Assembly: GCF_040807025.1 (NCBI RefSeq)
Contig: NC_090952.1
Coordinates: 3,984,001 to 4,048,000 of the forward strand
Source of the DNA: Struthio camelus
Lineage: Eukaryota; Chordata; Aves; Struthioniformes; Struthionidae
DNA: 64,000 nt
Direction: 5' to 3'
Shown here: positions 50,313 to 61,697 of the stretch, in pieces
Layout: each line of letters begins with the position of its first letter
Position numbering within the stretch: the stretch's first letter is position 1
Made by a program: the position numbers and the translations under genes
Notes under the pieces: generated by a model
What the model was told of the DNA's origin: nothing
The model's input: only the letters and a program-made list of their open reading frames with translations
Databases searched by the model: none

Positions 50313-51516
50313 GTGGATGTTGTCTCCCTGGACTTCAGCAAGGCTTTTGACACTGTCTCCCATCACATCCTCCTAGGTAAACTCAGGAAGTGTGGGCTAG
50401 ATGAGTGGCCGGTGAGGTGGATTGAGAACTGGCTGGATGGCCAAGCTCAGAGGGTTGTGGTGAATGGCGCAGAGTCAAGTTGGAGGCCTGTAGCTAGCGA
50501 TGTCCCCCAGGGGTCAGTTCTGGGTTCAGTTTTGTTCAATGTATTCATCAATGACCTGGATGAAGGGACAGAGTGCACCCTCAGCAAGTTTGCTGATGAT
50601 ACTAAAGTGGAAGGAGTGGCTGACACACCAGAAGACTGTACTGCCATTCAGAGGGACCTGGACAGGCTGGAGAGGTGGGTGGAGAGGAACCTCCTAAGGT
50701 TCAACAAAGGCAAGTGCAGGGTCCTGCACCTAGGCAGGAATGACCCAGGCACCAGTACAGGCTGGGGGCTGACCTGCTGGAAAGCAGCTCTGCAGAGAAG
50801 GACCTGGGAGTGCTGGTGGACAACAAGTTAACCATGAGGCAGCAATGTGGCCAAGAAGGCCTAGGGGATCCTGGGGTGGGTGCGTTAGGCAGAGTGTTGC
50901 CAGCAGGTGGAGGGAGGTGATCCTGCCCCTCTCCTCAGCCCTGGGGAGGCCTCCCCTGGAGTCCTGTGTCCAATTCTGGGCTCCCCGGTACAAGAGAGAC
51001 ATGGCACTACTGGAGAGAGTCCAGCGGAGGGCTACAAAGAGGATGAGGGGACTGGAGCATCTCTCCTCTGCAGAAAGGCTGTGAGAGCTGGGCCTGTTCA
51101 TCCTGGAGAAGAGAAGACTGAGAGGCGATCTCATCAACGTGTACAAGTATGTGAAGGGAGGGTGTCTAGAGGATGGGGCCAGACTCTTTTCCATGGTGTC
51201 CAGCGACAGGACAAGAGGCAACGGGCATAAACTGAACCACAGGAAGCTCCATCTGAACCTGAGGAAAAACTTCTTGACTGTGAGGGTGACTGAGCATTGG
51301 AACAGGTTGCCCAGAGAGGTAGTGGAGTCTCCTTCGCTGGAGATATTCAAAACCCGTCTGGATGTGATCCTGGGCAATGTGCTCTAGAGGACCCTGCTGG
51401 AGCAGGGCGGTGGGACTAGATGATCTCCAGAGGTCCCTTCCAACCTTGGCCATTCTGTGATTCTGTGATTCTCTGATTCTGTGATTCTGTGTTGCTGTGT
51501 TGCTGTGATTCTGTGA
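50313..51516 (+). mobile_element. CR1 LINE, 3' fragment (d)
   Basis: 5'-truncated within RT: starts at the [15 protein letters not shown] block, keeps FADD at 50589-50600, and continues to the 3' UTR. The frame is broken near 50745 and again downstream, with small deletions compared with copy b. The terminal octamer array is longer and includes a GTTGCTGT variant before 51516. Confidence 0.95.
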
Positions 51517-54392
51517 AGTGGAGAATATGCCTTTAAACTTCCCTTCCGAAAACCTGTGAAAGGAGTAATGTGGACAGAGTGGCCTGACTGATAAAAATGA
51601 ATCTGTGGAGTAGTTAAATGAAGAGATGGGTATGGATGATAGGTATGTGGTGGGAATGGTGGGTTGGTGATACTCCTCTCTGGCAGTTCATCTTTCCCGG
51701 AAACAAATGGAATATCTGTCTGGAGAACAAAAGCTTCATTTTGTAACATTTTTCCAAAGAAGCCATAGGTTGAACTGTCACCCCAGTTTTCACTGTTCAC
51801 ATCCATTGCAACTACCATGAGATACCTAAGAGATGTGCTACTTTTAGGAGGGAATGTCCGTTGGAATCTCATAGGAACAGACAGAGCTGTTGTTCCTTAT
51901 GATGCAAGCATTTTCCTGCTTACATTTTGTAAGTGTCTTTACACTTCTTTCTATTGCTTTTAGTTTTTCATTTACGCCAAATTCAAGTAAAGTGTACACA
52001 GAATGCAGCAGAACTGAATTGTTATGACAAAACGTTAACTGATATATGATATGACCCAACAAATACCTTGCATTGCACTGAAGAACTGAGTAGATGGGAA
52101 CAGAGAACTTGCATTTTGCTAGGCCTAGGGAAAAGGAGAAGTTAAATTAAAAATGAAAATGCAGAATTGGCAACAAAACAATGTGAAAGGCAGAATCTGA
52201 CTGGGAGCAGGCTCTTCCTTAAAAGAGCCAAAACCCCAAACACATTTTACTTGGCGTATGGCTTTTACTGAGTTAGTTATAAGCTGCCTTGTGGATGGGC
52301 TTAAAGGTCATTGTCCTTCCTGTTTGAAAATTCCTGTCCTGCCCGCTAGGTAGGGCTGCAAGTAAATGACACAGTTCAGACTAAGGATTTTGGCCTAAGG
52401 CTAAGCAGCCAAAACAGGATGTGGAAGACTACAGAACATGACATGAGAAATTGCCAGATGTAACAGATAACAACTTGAGATGTGTCAAAAGTTACAGCTA
52501 GTGCTGTGAGGGGTGGCTGAGTTTCACGAGTGGTTAGCGGGGAGTGATGTGAAAAACAGCCAACTTCACAAATAACTGGAGGGGAGCATTGAGGGCCTTT
52601 TGAGAGACAGTCCTGCAGGACTACCAGTGCCTACGCAACCGATTCAGTAATACCAGGTGAGGCTGAGATTGCCTGCATAGTGGTGTCAGAAATGTTAAAT
52701 TCAGGTGTGGAAGTAGCAAAACTGGGACCAGTGGACGAAAAGTAATTACAGATAGATTGTTTGCTTGGAAGGAGATTAGGGCAGAGAAAAGAAAGGTCAG
52801 GAAATGGGAAAAGAGATAGTAAGGCATGCAAGCCTAACTCAGGATAATAACGGGCTGTGCTGAGCACAGCATGTGGGTTGGACCTGCTTTGGCAGACAGG
52901 AGGCCCGGGGCCGGAGTGCTTTTCCTGGCTAGCAGGGGAACGGGCAGACAAGGCTGATGGAACAGCGTGGTACTACCACGTCAGGGCCCAGTCCAGGCCT
53001 GATGACATCAGCATCCACCCATTGCTTCCTAACACTGGGCACACAGCTGCCCGGTCCCAGCAGCCATCTCTATCTTCGCTGGTGTAGCGGGGTCGGACAG
53101 CACTGTAGGCCAGCTGTGCTCGGCAAGGCAGGAGAGTTTCCCATGGTGCTCCAAGGTGATAGAGCTCAAACCTTCATGAATGTCTCATTTCTCTGTTCCT
53201 CAGTCCTGCTCTAGAGCATAAAACTTGGTCCCTGGGCGCTTCTTTTCCCCTTTCAATGCCAGGAATGCCATTCTTCTAAACTGAAATTCCTTTTGCAGAA
53301 AGTTTGAGGGATGTGGATGACCCCAGTCTGAATCTGCTGTGGTGGAGGAAAAAAGCCACTAGCAGAGAGACAAATGTTTCAGAGTCCCTCTGATTCCCTG
53401 GCCACTGCTAGAAACAGGCCAAAGCATGAAGTCACCTTCTGTTCTGATTCAAGACGGCAGTCCATCTGCATGCCACTTCGGTCCCCATCTTCCACCCCCT
53501 GCCCCCAGTGCCCTAACAAAGGTGATTTCTTCATGCCAGTGTGCAGCCAGGGAACTGGGATCTTCCTTCCAGGAGACAGGACACAGGTTCTTGAGGTCTG
53601 AGAAAGGGAGGAGGATAAATCTTACAGCCTTTAGAGCATGTAAATAATCTGGGACATCACCTACTATTTATATTGCTGCAAGATCAGAAATAAGAGATAA
53701 GAACAGGAATTGGATTGATTCTCCCCTCATTTTGGCCTAGCAGTCAAGCTTGGCATTTCTTGTGATGGGGTCATTTCTGGGATACCCTGCGGTTCTGCCC
53801 ATGCTGCTCCCACGGGGCTGCAATATATGCTGTACAAGGGCTGATAATGCCCCTCTCAGGATCTGTCTCTGCCTTGCCCTGCAGATACTGGCAAAATAGA
53901 GGTGAAGAAAGGCCCTCCTGGGTCTGAGCACCAGGGAACTGCTGTTCACTCCCACAATGCAGGGAACCATCAGGCAGCTCTGCCCTCCAGTGCTCCCAGC
54001 CCACAGCGCTGGTGAGCTGCCAGCTTCTGCTTGTGTTGCTGTCAGGATCAGAGAGCACTCCAGGCGAGCACGTGAAGCTGCTGCCTGTGACCAGAAAGCC
54101 TCCAGAAAGGATTTCCCGGCAGAGTGGCAGGAGAGGAGGCAGCAAGAAAGGAGAGGAACAACTGGGAGGAAAACAGTGAGTCTGGGCTTGAGGCAAGCAG
54201 GGGCTGGGGCCTGCAGCAGATCTAGTCTGGGACTGTCCAAGGCGCTGCCCTAATGAGCATCAGAAATCCAGACCTTAAGACTGTGAAAACTCTTCATACT
54301 ATCCAAACTGATTCGTTTATTCTTGCTATAGTGTGGACCTTTAAGGGGCTATTTTAAAACGACAGCAAGTTTTGAACTGTTTTCCTTAACAG
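51517..54392. other. Spacer between CR1 (d) and the five-span Ig gene
   Basis: No gene recognised. The promoter and any 5' non-coding exon of the next gene should lie here; the ATG at 54393 follows directly on an AACAG that could be an acceptor for such an exon. Confidence 0.4.
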
Positions 54393-56253
54393 ATGCTGAT
54401 CTGCCAACCGTCGGAGCTGCCGGGGACCAGCTGGGTGCTCCTCGCAGGTAAACTGTCCCTGAGCTGGGCTAGGTGCTGATGCTGTCTAGTGGGCTCTGAG
54501 CCAGATCCTCACCTGGGGTGAACCTGTGCCTGTGACTTCAGCAGAGTTTTGCAATTGTACGTGGGCAAACATCCATACAGGCTATGTACACTGGGCAACT
54601 TTTCCTCTGAAAAGCTGAAAACAAAAGCAAGAGCATCTCTGCTTCACTGTCCGAAGACAGAGGAGCTAGAAGCACCAGAAGAGTTACTCACGGTGCCAAG
54701 CCTAGAAGTCTTCTGTGACTAAAATTATACTGTGATTCCTGTAAGTAATAACTCATAATTTATCACAAGCAGATGTGAATAATCTCATTGCAGTCTTTAT
54801 ATATGCACTGGGGTGGCTTGAAGCACCAATATTTTCAGGATCAGCATCTAAAGGAGAAAGGAAACCCCTTACGGTGCGTCCAGTTTTCCAAATGTTGTGT
54901 TGCTAGTGAGCTCTGTTTGAGTGTCTACAAGATGAACTTTGGCTACCCTTGTAAAAAGCCAAGTACAATTAAGTACCTTCTCTTATCTTGTACTAACGGT
55001 ACTGCTACTGTTCGTTATGTGTATAGCACACTGTATAGTGTTCTTCTAGAGCAAAGTGGTTTTCAGTTTTAAAATTGTTTCTCCTTCCTGCACACATCTC
55101 TCACAGGTTGGGGGACATCAGGGCACATAAGGTAAAACTGAGAGCTCTTTTTCAAGGTTACTAGCCTGAGAAATGAAAATGATCAAATGGACTTGATTTA
55201 TTCAGATTTTTATGCCTGTTTTCTTTCCCCTCTTCCCCGCAAAATTACAAAGAGAGAGAAGTAACCAGTTAAAGCAGAAGAGACAAATTCCTAATCATTT
55301 TCATGAACAGCAGGAGGCAGTGTAAATGCATGCTTATCCGGACTAGAACTGAAACATAGGGAGCGGATAGAGTAAATTCAGTCTGCGCAGCTAGCGGGTT
55401 TGCGCTGGTCTGAACCAGCTGCCCTGGGGCGGAGGTGACGCACGGCTCCTGTGCTCCTGAGCATTTCCCCAGTGTTTTGCTGCAAATGGCTGAGTAGCTG
55501 GGCCCTGGGTGCTAGAAATATGCTTTCATGATGTCGCCTTTGTTGGGAAATGTGGCTATGATTGTTTGGTGTTGATTGTCTCAGCAGAGGCTGGGATTGC
55601 TGCTGCCAGTCCCCGTCTCGTCTTCAATAAAGCTCAGTTGCAACGCTCCTGCACAAGGGTCATACTAAAAACCTGGAGGTGGAGAAGATGGCCTTCAGCA
55701 AAAATCCCAGCATCTCCTTCAGAGCAGCCTCTGGGAGTCACAGGAACCTTTGTCACACCAGGATTGCCACAGACAAATTAATTGGATCTCTGATCTGTTA
55801 GTTCATAGATGAATGTCCTTTCTTCCATTTCATCTGCATAAGGCTGGATCCCTGCTTTGAACTCTTTGATCGCAATTTTTTTTTTTTTGAGAATCCACTT
55901 TACAAGCAAGGACTCTAGTAGTTATTTCTGCCTGGCTTTCCTAGAAAGTCGTGCAGACTGAGAGGTGCCATGGCAGCTCTTCATTCCGTCTGCTGGTCAG
56001 ACGGCCTGAGCCTCCTCAGGAGTCCTTCCACCCACAACTGCTCATTTTGAAGTCCACAGAGCCTCAGTTATGGCCTGAGTTGCAGAAAATGCAGAAACTG
56101 CCTTGTGTGCTGGAGAAACAGTTCCATCCCAGCGGGCTGGGAGTGGATGGAGGCTTTCAGCCCCAAACAACACCAGGAGTTTGGACTGAGCCATGGAAAT
56201 TAGGTTGGGATTGGAAAGTCCCTTCTGCACACAGGCTAGGAAATGACACCCAA

Positions 56254-56289
<36 letters not shown>

Positions 56290-59200
56290 GCACGCACACA
56301 CACGCATGCACAAATGAGAATTAGCCAGTGGCTCACTGAGGAACGTGGGCTGAGTCTACAGCACTGCAGGCAAATTTCTCTGAGCATCTTGTGCTACTAT
56401 ATTTAGGCACTTCCATCAGTTCTGACTGGGATGTCTCACTGCCTGGCAGCATGGCACGCAGCAGTGGCAAGGGCCTTGTGAGAGGTTACGACCTTGTGCC
56501 CTGATGGTCCAAGTACCACTTGGCCCAAGGAGTATCATAGCCAGTTTCTCTTGAGCCTTGCTGACTTGCTCTGTCTTCTCAGTTTGTCTTCTCTTGCTCT
56601 TCCATCTAGGGCTGTTAGTGCCCTTGCAATGGGCTGCAGAAGCAGGAGGACCTCTGGAAAGAAAAGCTGCCACTGTGGGATCTTCGGTACTGCTTCCTGT
56701 GCCAGAGAACGTCACACATATATACTCAGTGCAGTGGGAGTACCTCAACGGCACCAGGTCCCACTCCATCCTGCAGCACTACAAGGGCTCACACACCCCA
56801 GCTATCCATGCACCCTACACAGGTCGAGCCATTTTCCATCCATCCAATGGATCTCTCTTGTTGGAAGATGTGCAGGAAACCGACAGCGGGATCTACAAAG
56901 TGACCATCAACCTAGTAGAAAGGGAGAGCCTCAAAATCCAGCTGGAAGTCCTCAGTAAGTGCTGGGTATGGGAGGGAAGAGCAAGGTGATGGATACAAGC
57001 AGAGCAGTGGTATTTTTTGAATATGTATGGACCATTGGCCAGGCAAAGAGTTTTGGTGAAGGGATTTGAGCTAAGTCTAGGGTACTGACCATGTGGCGTT
57101 TACTTGTTGCAATCTGCCATGCACCAGGGAGAGTTAGTGAAGAGTCTCCCGAACCTTTGCCAGGGAGGAAACTCTGTGGTTCTGCCCTGAGAGACCTTCT
57201 GGGGCCTGTAAATGTGACAGAGGGCAGGACTCCATCCTGGAAAGGCCCATTTGCTCTCTTTTTGTCTACTTCCAGTGCAGGGGGCTGAAGCACTGGCAAG
57301 ATGGGTGTGTGTCTGCTGCCTCACACTGGCCACCTGCAGAGCATACCTCAGGCATCCTTTGCAAGGGGGACTTGGCAGAGCTGATGGAGCTATGTGTAGG
57401 CTTTGTGGAGAAGTCACAAAAAAATCTCCCCCTCTGACCATACTGGCATCTGAGCCCCCAGGCTCACTGATGGGCTGTTTCCTATTCACAGGTGCCGGCC
57501 ACTGTCACGGAGATAAAAGCACATTTTAAATAACACAGAGGTTCCTCGATAACATCACTGTTGGCAGTTCACTTTGCAAGTTAATTTGCTCTGATGTTTT
57601 CCTTTCTTTGCACTTGCTGCCATAATACTCTCGCCACCTTTCACCGCTCATGTCTCCATTTCACTGCTCAGAAATCTGACTGGGGACTGCATCCTTTTCC
57701 TCTTTTGTCTTGTCTCCTGAGAATAAGAATGCCCTGTGTTAACCTAGATGCAACAAAAATTGCGATTCAGCCCTACCACTTCTGGGAAAAAAACAAACAA
57801 ACAGAAAGCAGAGCAGCCCTGTATGATGCTGTATCTGTGCTAGACACCCACCTGCAGGACTGCCCATGGAAAGGTACCTGGGTTTGCACTGTTACAGACT
57901 CAAACATGCTGCAGAGAGAGTTGTGCCCCTGATCTCCACCAGCTCCCCATTGCAGATGCTCCAGGTCCTATGTGATAGAAGCGTTGGTGTTTCTGTCCCT
58001 TTTCCAGAGCCCGTGTCTCACCCTCAGCTCCGGAGCAGCGCCCTAATGGCACAGTCCACTGTCGAGGTGCTCTGTGATGTGGCTGAGGGCAGAGTGGACA
58101 CCATCGCCTGGAAGAAGGATGGGCAGCTCCTTCCCCCAGACAGAGGTTTCTATCTCTCCAGCAGCATCAATGTTTTGTACCTGAGGAAGGTGAAGAAGTC
58201 GGACTGTGGTTCCTACTCTTGCAATGCCAGCAATGGGATAAGCTGGCAGGAAGCTTCCCTGAATGTGACCATTGCAGGTAATCACTGCTCAGTGTTAGCT
58301 CCTGACCTGGGGTTTGTGGTGTGACCTGCATGGCTAAAACTGCCATCAGAAAACTGCTGCTTCCCACAAACCACCCAGGGAGAGACAAGGAGACCCTGCT
58401 CTCCCACTCCCTCTGCTCTTGCTGCTCTCTATCCCCCCCCAGGATTCAATGGGTGTTTTGACCCCATCCCTCTGCCTCTGTCCCCCAAGGCTTGGCCGGC
58501 CCTCCCATGACGTTGTGGCCCTTGTGTGAGCTCTAAACTGTTGACAGGAGTTCCCATGCTGTTGTAAGATGACTGGCAGCAATTCCCAGCCTTTTCTCAA
58601 GGGTGCAGCCTTACAGTGGCTGCCTGGCACAGCGCTGCCAGCAAGGCAGCCTGCTTGTCTGGGATCTTCTTTCTGGCCTCCACTGTCCCATATAACATCT
58701 TCTCGTCTCCCACCAGCAACATTTCCCTATCTCCCACCACTTCTGCCTGGCTGCAGGGTGCAGTCCGGCCTAGGCAGGATGGGCAGTGGGAGGCTGGCTG
58801 TTCCCTCTTGAAGAAGGTCCTGAGGCCTAGCCGGACTATCACTGCACCCATGGCCAGGGCAGTGGTGGGTAGGATGTGTCCCAGGAGATAGTGGCCAAGG
58901 TACATGTGGCACCACCTGTCCCAGCTTGGACATTTCATGGACCAGAGCCTGCAGCAGCAAGTGCTAATTTGGCCACCAGGTGTCAAATAAAGCAACTCTT
59001 TCCTTTTCACAGAGAAGCTCCATGGCCCACTATGCTGGCCCTGCTGATGGCCTGAGTCTTGGTTCCTCTGGATTTTTTCCAGGTCTCTCCCCTCCCTTAC
59101 AAGATGCACTGAGGATTGCAGTGGTTGCTGTGGTCTTTGCTGCCGTCTCGGGATGGGGCTTAATTTTTCCTGTCTGCCAATCAGAAAAGCAAAGAATAAG

Positions 59201-61697
59201 TGAGTCTGCAAGGGAAGGCACTGAAAATGTTTCCCTTGTGAGGGAGGGGGGGAGGAGCATTCCCATGGGAAGAACTGAGAGTCATCCGAGTCAGCTGAGA
59301 GTCAGCTGTCTAAGCAACTTGCCTCCTTCTCGTATATCAGATCTGTATAAGAGTAAGACTAACTTTCCTGGGCTAATTTTTTAACAGAGAAAACTCTCTG
59401 GTGTTAGTCTAGACATCTCTGTGAAAAAGTTGAGATGACTGACATTTTTGTAGAAAAAGAAGTTTCTCAGGAGTATTGTTATTACAACGCTCCATTTTAA
59501 TACACCTGAGGAATAATAGGAGTAAGGGGAGAAACAGTGATATAGGCATATGTGCTAAAACCAGTCGAAATAAGTACATATTTCATCAGTCCCTGCTTGT
59601 CAGATGGATTCATCTCCTGTCAGACCCACATCGCATCTGCCAGTCCCCAGCAAACATCTCAGATACCCCACGGCATCTGGGGAGATGGGCTTCATACCAC
59701 CATGGGCAGTGGGGGGCTGGCACGGGACGTCACACGTGTCACAGATGTCACTCCAGCACTGCTCTGTGTGTTTAGGAGGGGAGCTGTGGCGATGGCTCAG
59801 TGCCTACACCTGCGGGCTGGTGTGCATCTCCTCTGTCCTGGCAAGCACCGCCGGGATCATCTGGATGCGAGAGGAAGGTAGGATGTGGGCTGGGGGCAGT
59901 TGTATTGCGGTGCTCTACAGACCCCAGCCCTGACTCCTTTCTCCCCTGCAGGGTGCAGCATGCAGAAGCAATCCCTGCTGTAAAAAAGCGTATGGGGTAA
60001 AGGCCTCCTGGGAGAATTAGAGCCTCATGGGTGTCAGAATGGAAGGTAGTGCCCAAGAGAGGAGAGGTCCCACAATTAAACATGCAGAATGGAGCTGCAT
60101 GCTGCCCAGCCCAGGGCAACACGCACCTCCCCCAGCCACGTATGGCTGATCTCAGCTTGTAGCAGGGGCTTGGACCGCATTGGGTACATACCCATCTGTG
60201 CAATTAATACAGTTATCCCCCTTTATAGATGGGGCACATCGGTCTTTCCTAGGTACCTGAAGGTGGTAAATAGGGCAAATGCAGAACTGGTATTGACCCT
60301 TATGCTGTTTTCCTTCAGGCCCATCTATTGCCTTCATATTGCCTGAGATCCTCCTTACGTATGTGGTTGTGGTAACATTCCTGGTTTCTGCCACCGTGAC
60401 GTTCCAGCCTTCAAAACTCGTCCATCTCAAAAGCAAAACAGGTGAGCTGTTCTACAGAGGGTGGCAGGGATGAAGTTAAAACTGGCTGATGGGGTTTTCA
60501 TTTTGCCAAAAATCCCATCCTTAATTTTTTTAACGAAAACTTTATTTTTTTATTCCGCTGTAATTCATCCTGTCCTGAAGTTCTGTCAAATTACTACACA
60601 GTGCCCAAAACACAGTCTCATTGACAGCTTTACGTTACGAAAAGCATAGCTGAGCTTTGGAGCAGTGAAAAAATCTGCTGTAAATCACAGGCTGGTATAT
60701 CTCCCCCTGGACCATGGGTCAGGCCAGCTCTACATCTGCTGTATGTGCCTAGTAACATACAGTAACACCTCTTTGCCTTCTTTCACTCATCAGTACAGCG
60801 CACGATGGGCTACGCTGCTCCCGGAGGGGTGCTTTCAGTGGTGCTGACTACCAGCTTCCTCATAAAGAACATCTACCATCGTCACGGTGAGAAGAGATTA
60901 TCTAGGGGCCTGCATTTAGGCCACCAAAGTCTGGCAAGCCCTGAAGGATTTGTCATACTGAGGCTAAAACCCGTCCGTGATATACACACTCCCTACGTCT
61001 CTTTGAATCTACCATTCAGAATTAGATCTGCTCCCCACAAAAAAAATCTCCCAGGTTGGGGCTGTCACGGAAAATTCCCCGTTTGTCATATGTTCCTTTG
61101 AGACCTTTGCAAAAGGCAATCTGGTTTTGATCACCTTTCTTTTTTTTTTTTTAACAAGTGTGTTCATGCACTTTTTGACACAGACAGTTCAGCTTTCTAT
61201 TTCTCTCTTTCTGGTTTGGGTTGAGTTTTGTGCCGTCATTTTGTCCGTTTGAATGACAGAACAAGGTTGCACAGAGTTTGTGGATGTGACCACCCTCGCA
61301 GTTAGCACAGCTGTGGTGTCTGCCCTCCCAGTCCTCGCAATCTTCCTGCGCTGTAAGTGTCCCTGCTCCTTAATTTCCCTGAGCCTCTGAGTGCCTTGTG
61401 TTTAGCAAGGTACTATCCCTCTCTCCCCCCATAATCAAGTAGCAACGTGAATTATTTAAAACTTTTTGGTTCGGCCTTTCTTAAGACCTCAGGACCCAAA
61501 GGTCTCTCCAGTTACCGTTTCCTTTCCCCAGTGAGCTTCAGATACCACCCCCCAATACAACCTCCTATACTGTGCGCTTGCTGCCTAGCATACACTTTTC
61601 TGATGCCTGGGAACAGACTTGTTTTTTTGCAGATCATACAACTCAGGGATGTCAGAAAGAGGAACACAGCTCCAGTTGGGTGGACAAGCACAGGTGA
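54393..61697 (+). CDS. HEPACAM-like V plus C2 immunoglobulin protein with five predicted membrane spans
   Basis: Nine exons: 54393-54447, 56610-56954, 58008-58277, 59083-59199, 59776-59877, 60319-60441, 60794-60886, 61260-61352 and 61633-61697; total 1263 nt, 420 residues. All eight introns are phase 1. Exons 1-2 give a leader (WVLLAGLLVPLQWAAEAG), then a V domain (to about 133) with SSVLLPVPENVTHIY, NGSLLLEDVQ and SGIYKVTI and no canonical cysteine pair. Exon 3 is a C2 domain (134-223) with VEVLCDV, IAWKKDG and SYSCNAS, so its disulphide is intact; PVSHPQ at its start is very like HEPACAM. Exons 4-8 each carry one hydrophobic segment: RIAVVAVVFAAVSGWGLIF, YTCGLVCISSVLASTAGIIW, LLTYVVVVTFLVSATVTF, APGGVLSVVLTTSFLI and TTLAVSTAVVSALPVLAIFL. 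Exon 9 is a short polar end (SSSWVDKHR, stop TGA); a donor-like GTGAAT overlaps that stop, so further exons are possible. The topology recalls CD47 but the sequence does not. Span four is the weakest. Confidence 0.7.
56255..56309. repeat. CA/CG-interrupted dinucleotide microsatellite
   Basis: A perfect CA run passes into CGCGCACG and further CACACACG units. It lies in intron 1 of the five-span gene. Confidence 0.97.
59952..59983 (+). other. Possible alternative last exon of the five-span gene
   Basis: A strong acceptor (TTTCTCCCCTGCAG) opens a segment which, joined in phase 1 to exon 5, adds GCSMQKQSLL and a TAA. Use of it would end the protein after two membrane spans. It could also be a chance acceptor. 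Confidence 0.3.

Noticed and set aside
53957-54013. ATG followed by a GTGAG donor in phase 1, resembling a leader exon
   Set aside because: The peptide (RQLCPPVLPAHSAG) is not hydrophobic enough for a signal peptide, and the leader at 54393 is clearly better.
56558-56609. Hydrophobic leader-like stretch directly upstream of and in frame with the V exon of the five-span gene
   Set aside because: It has no ATG in frame and is rich in C and T ending in TCTAG: it is the polypyrimidine tract and acceptor. The real leader is better placed at 54393-54447, with matching phase.
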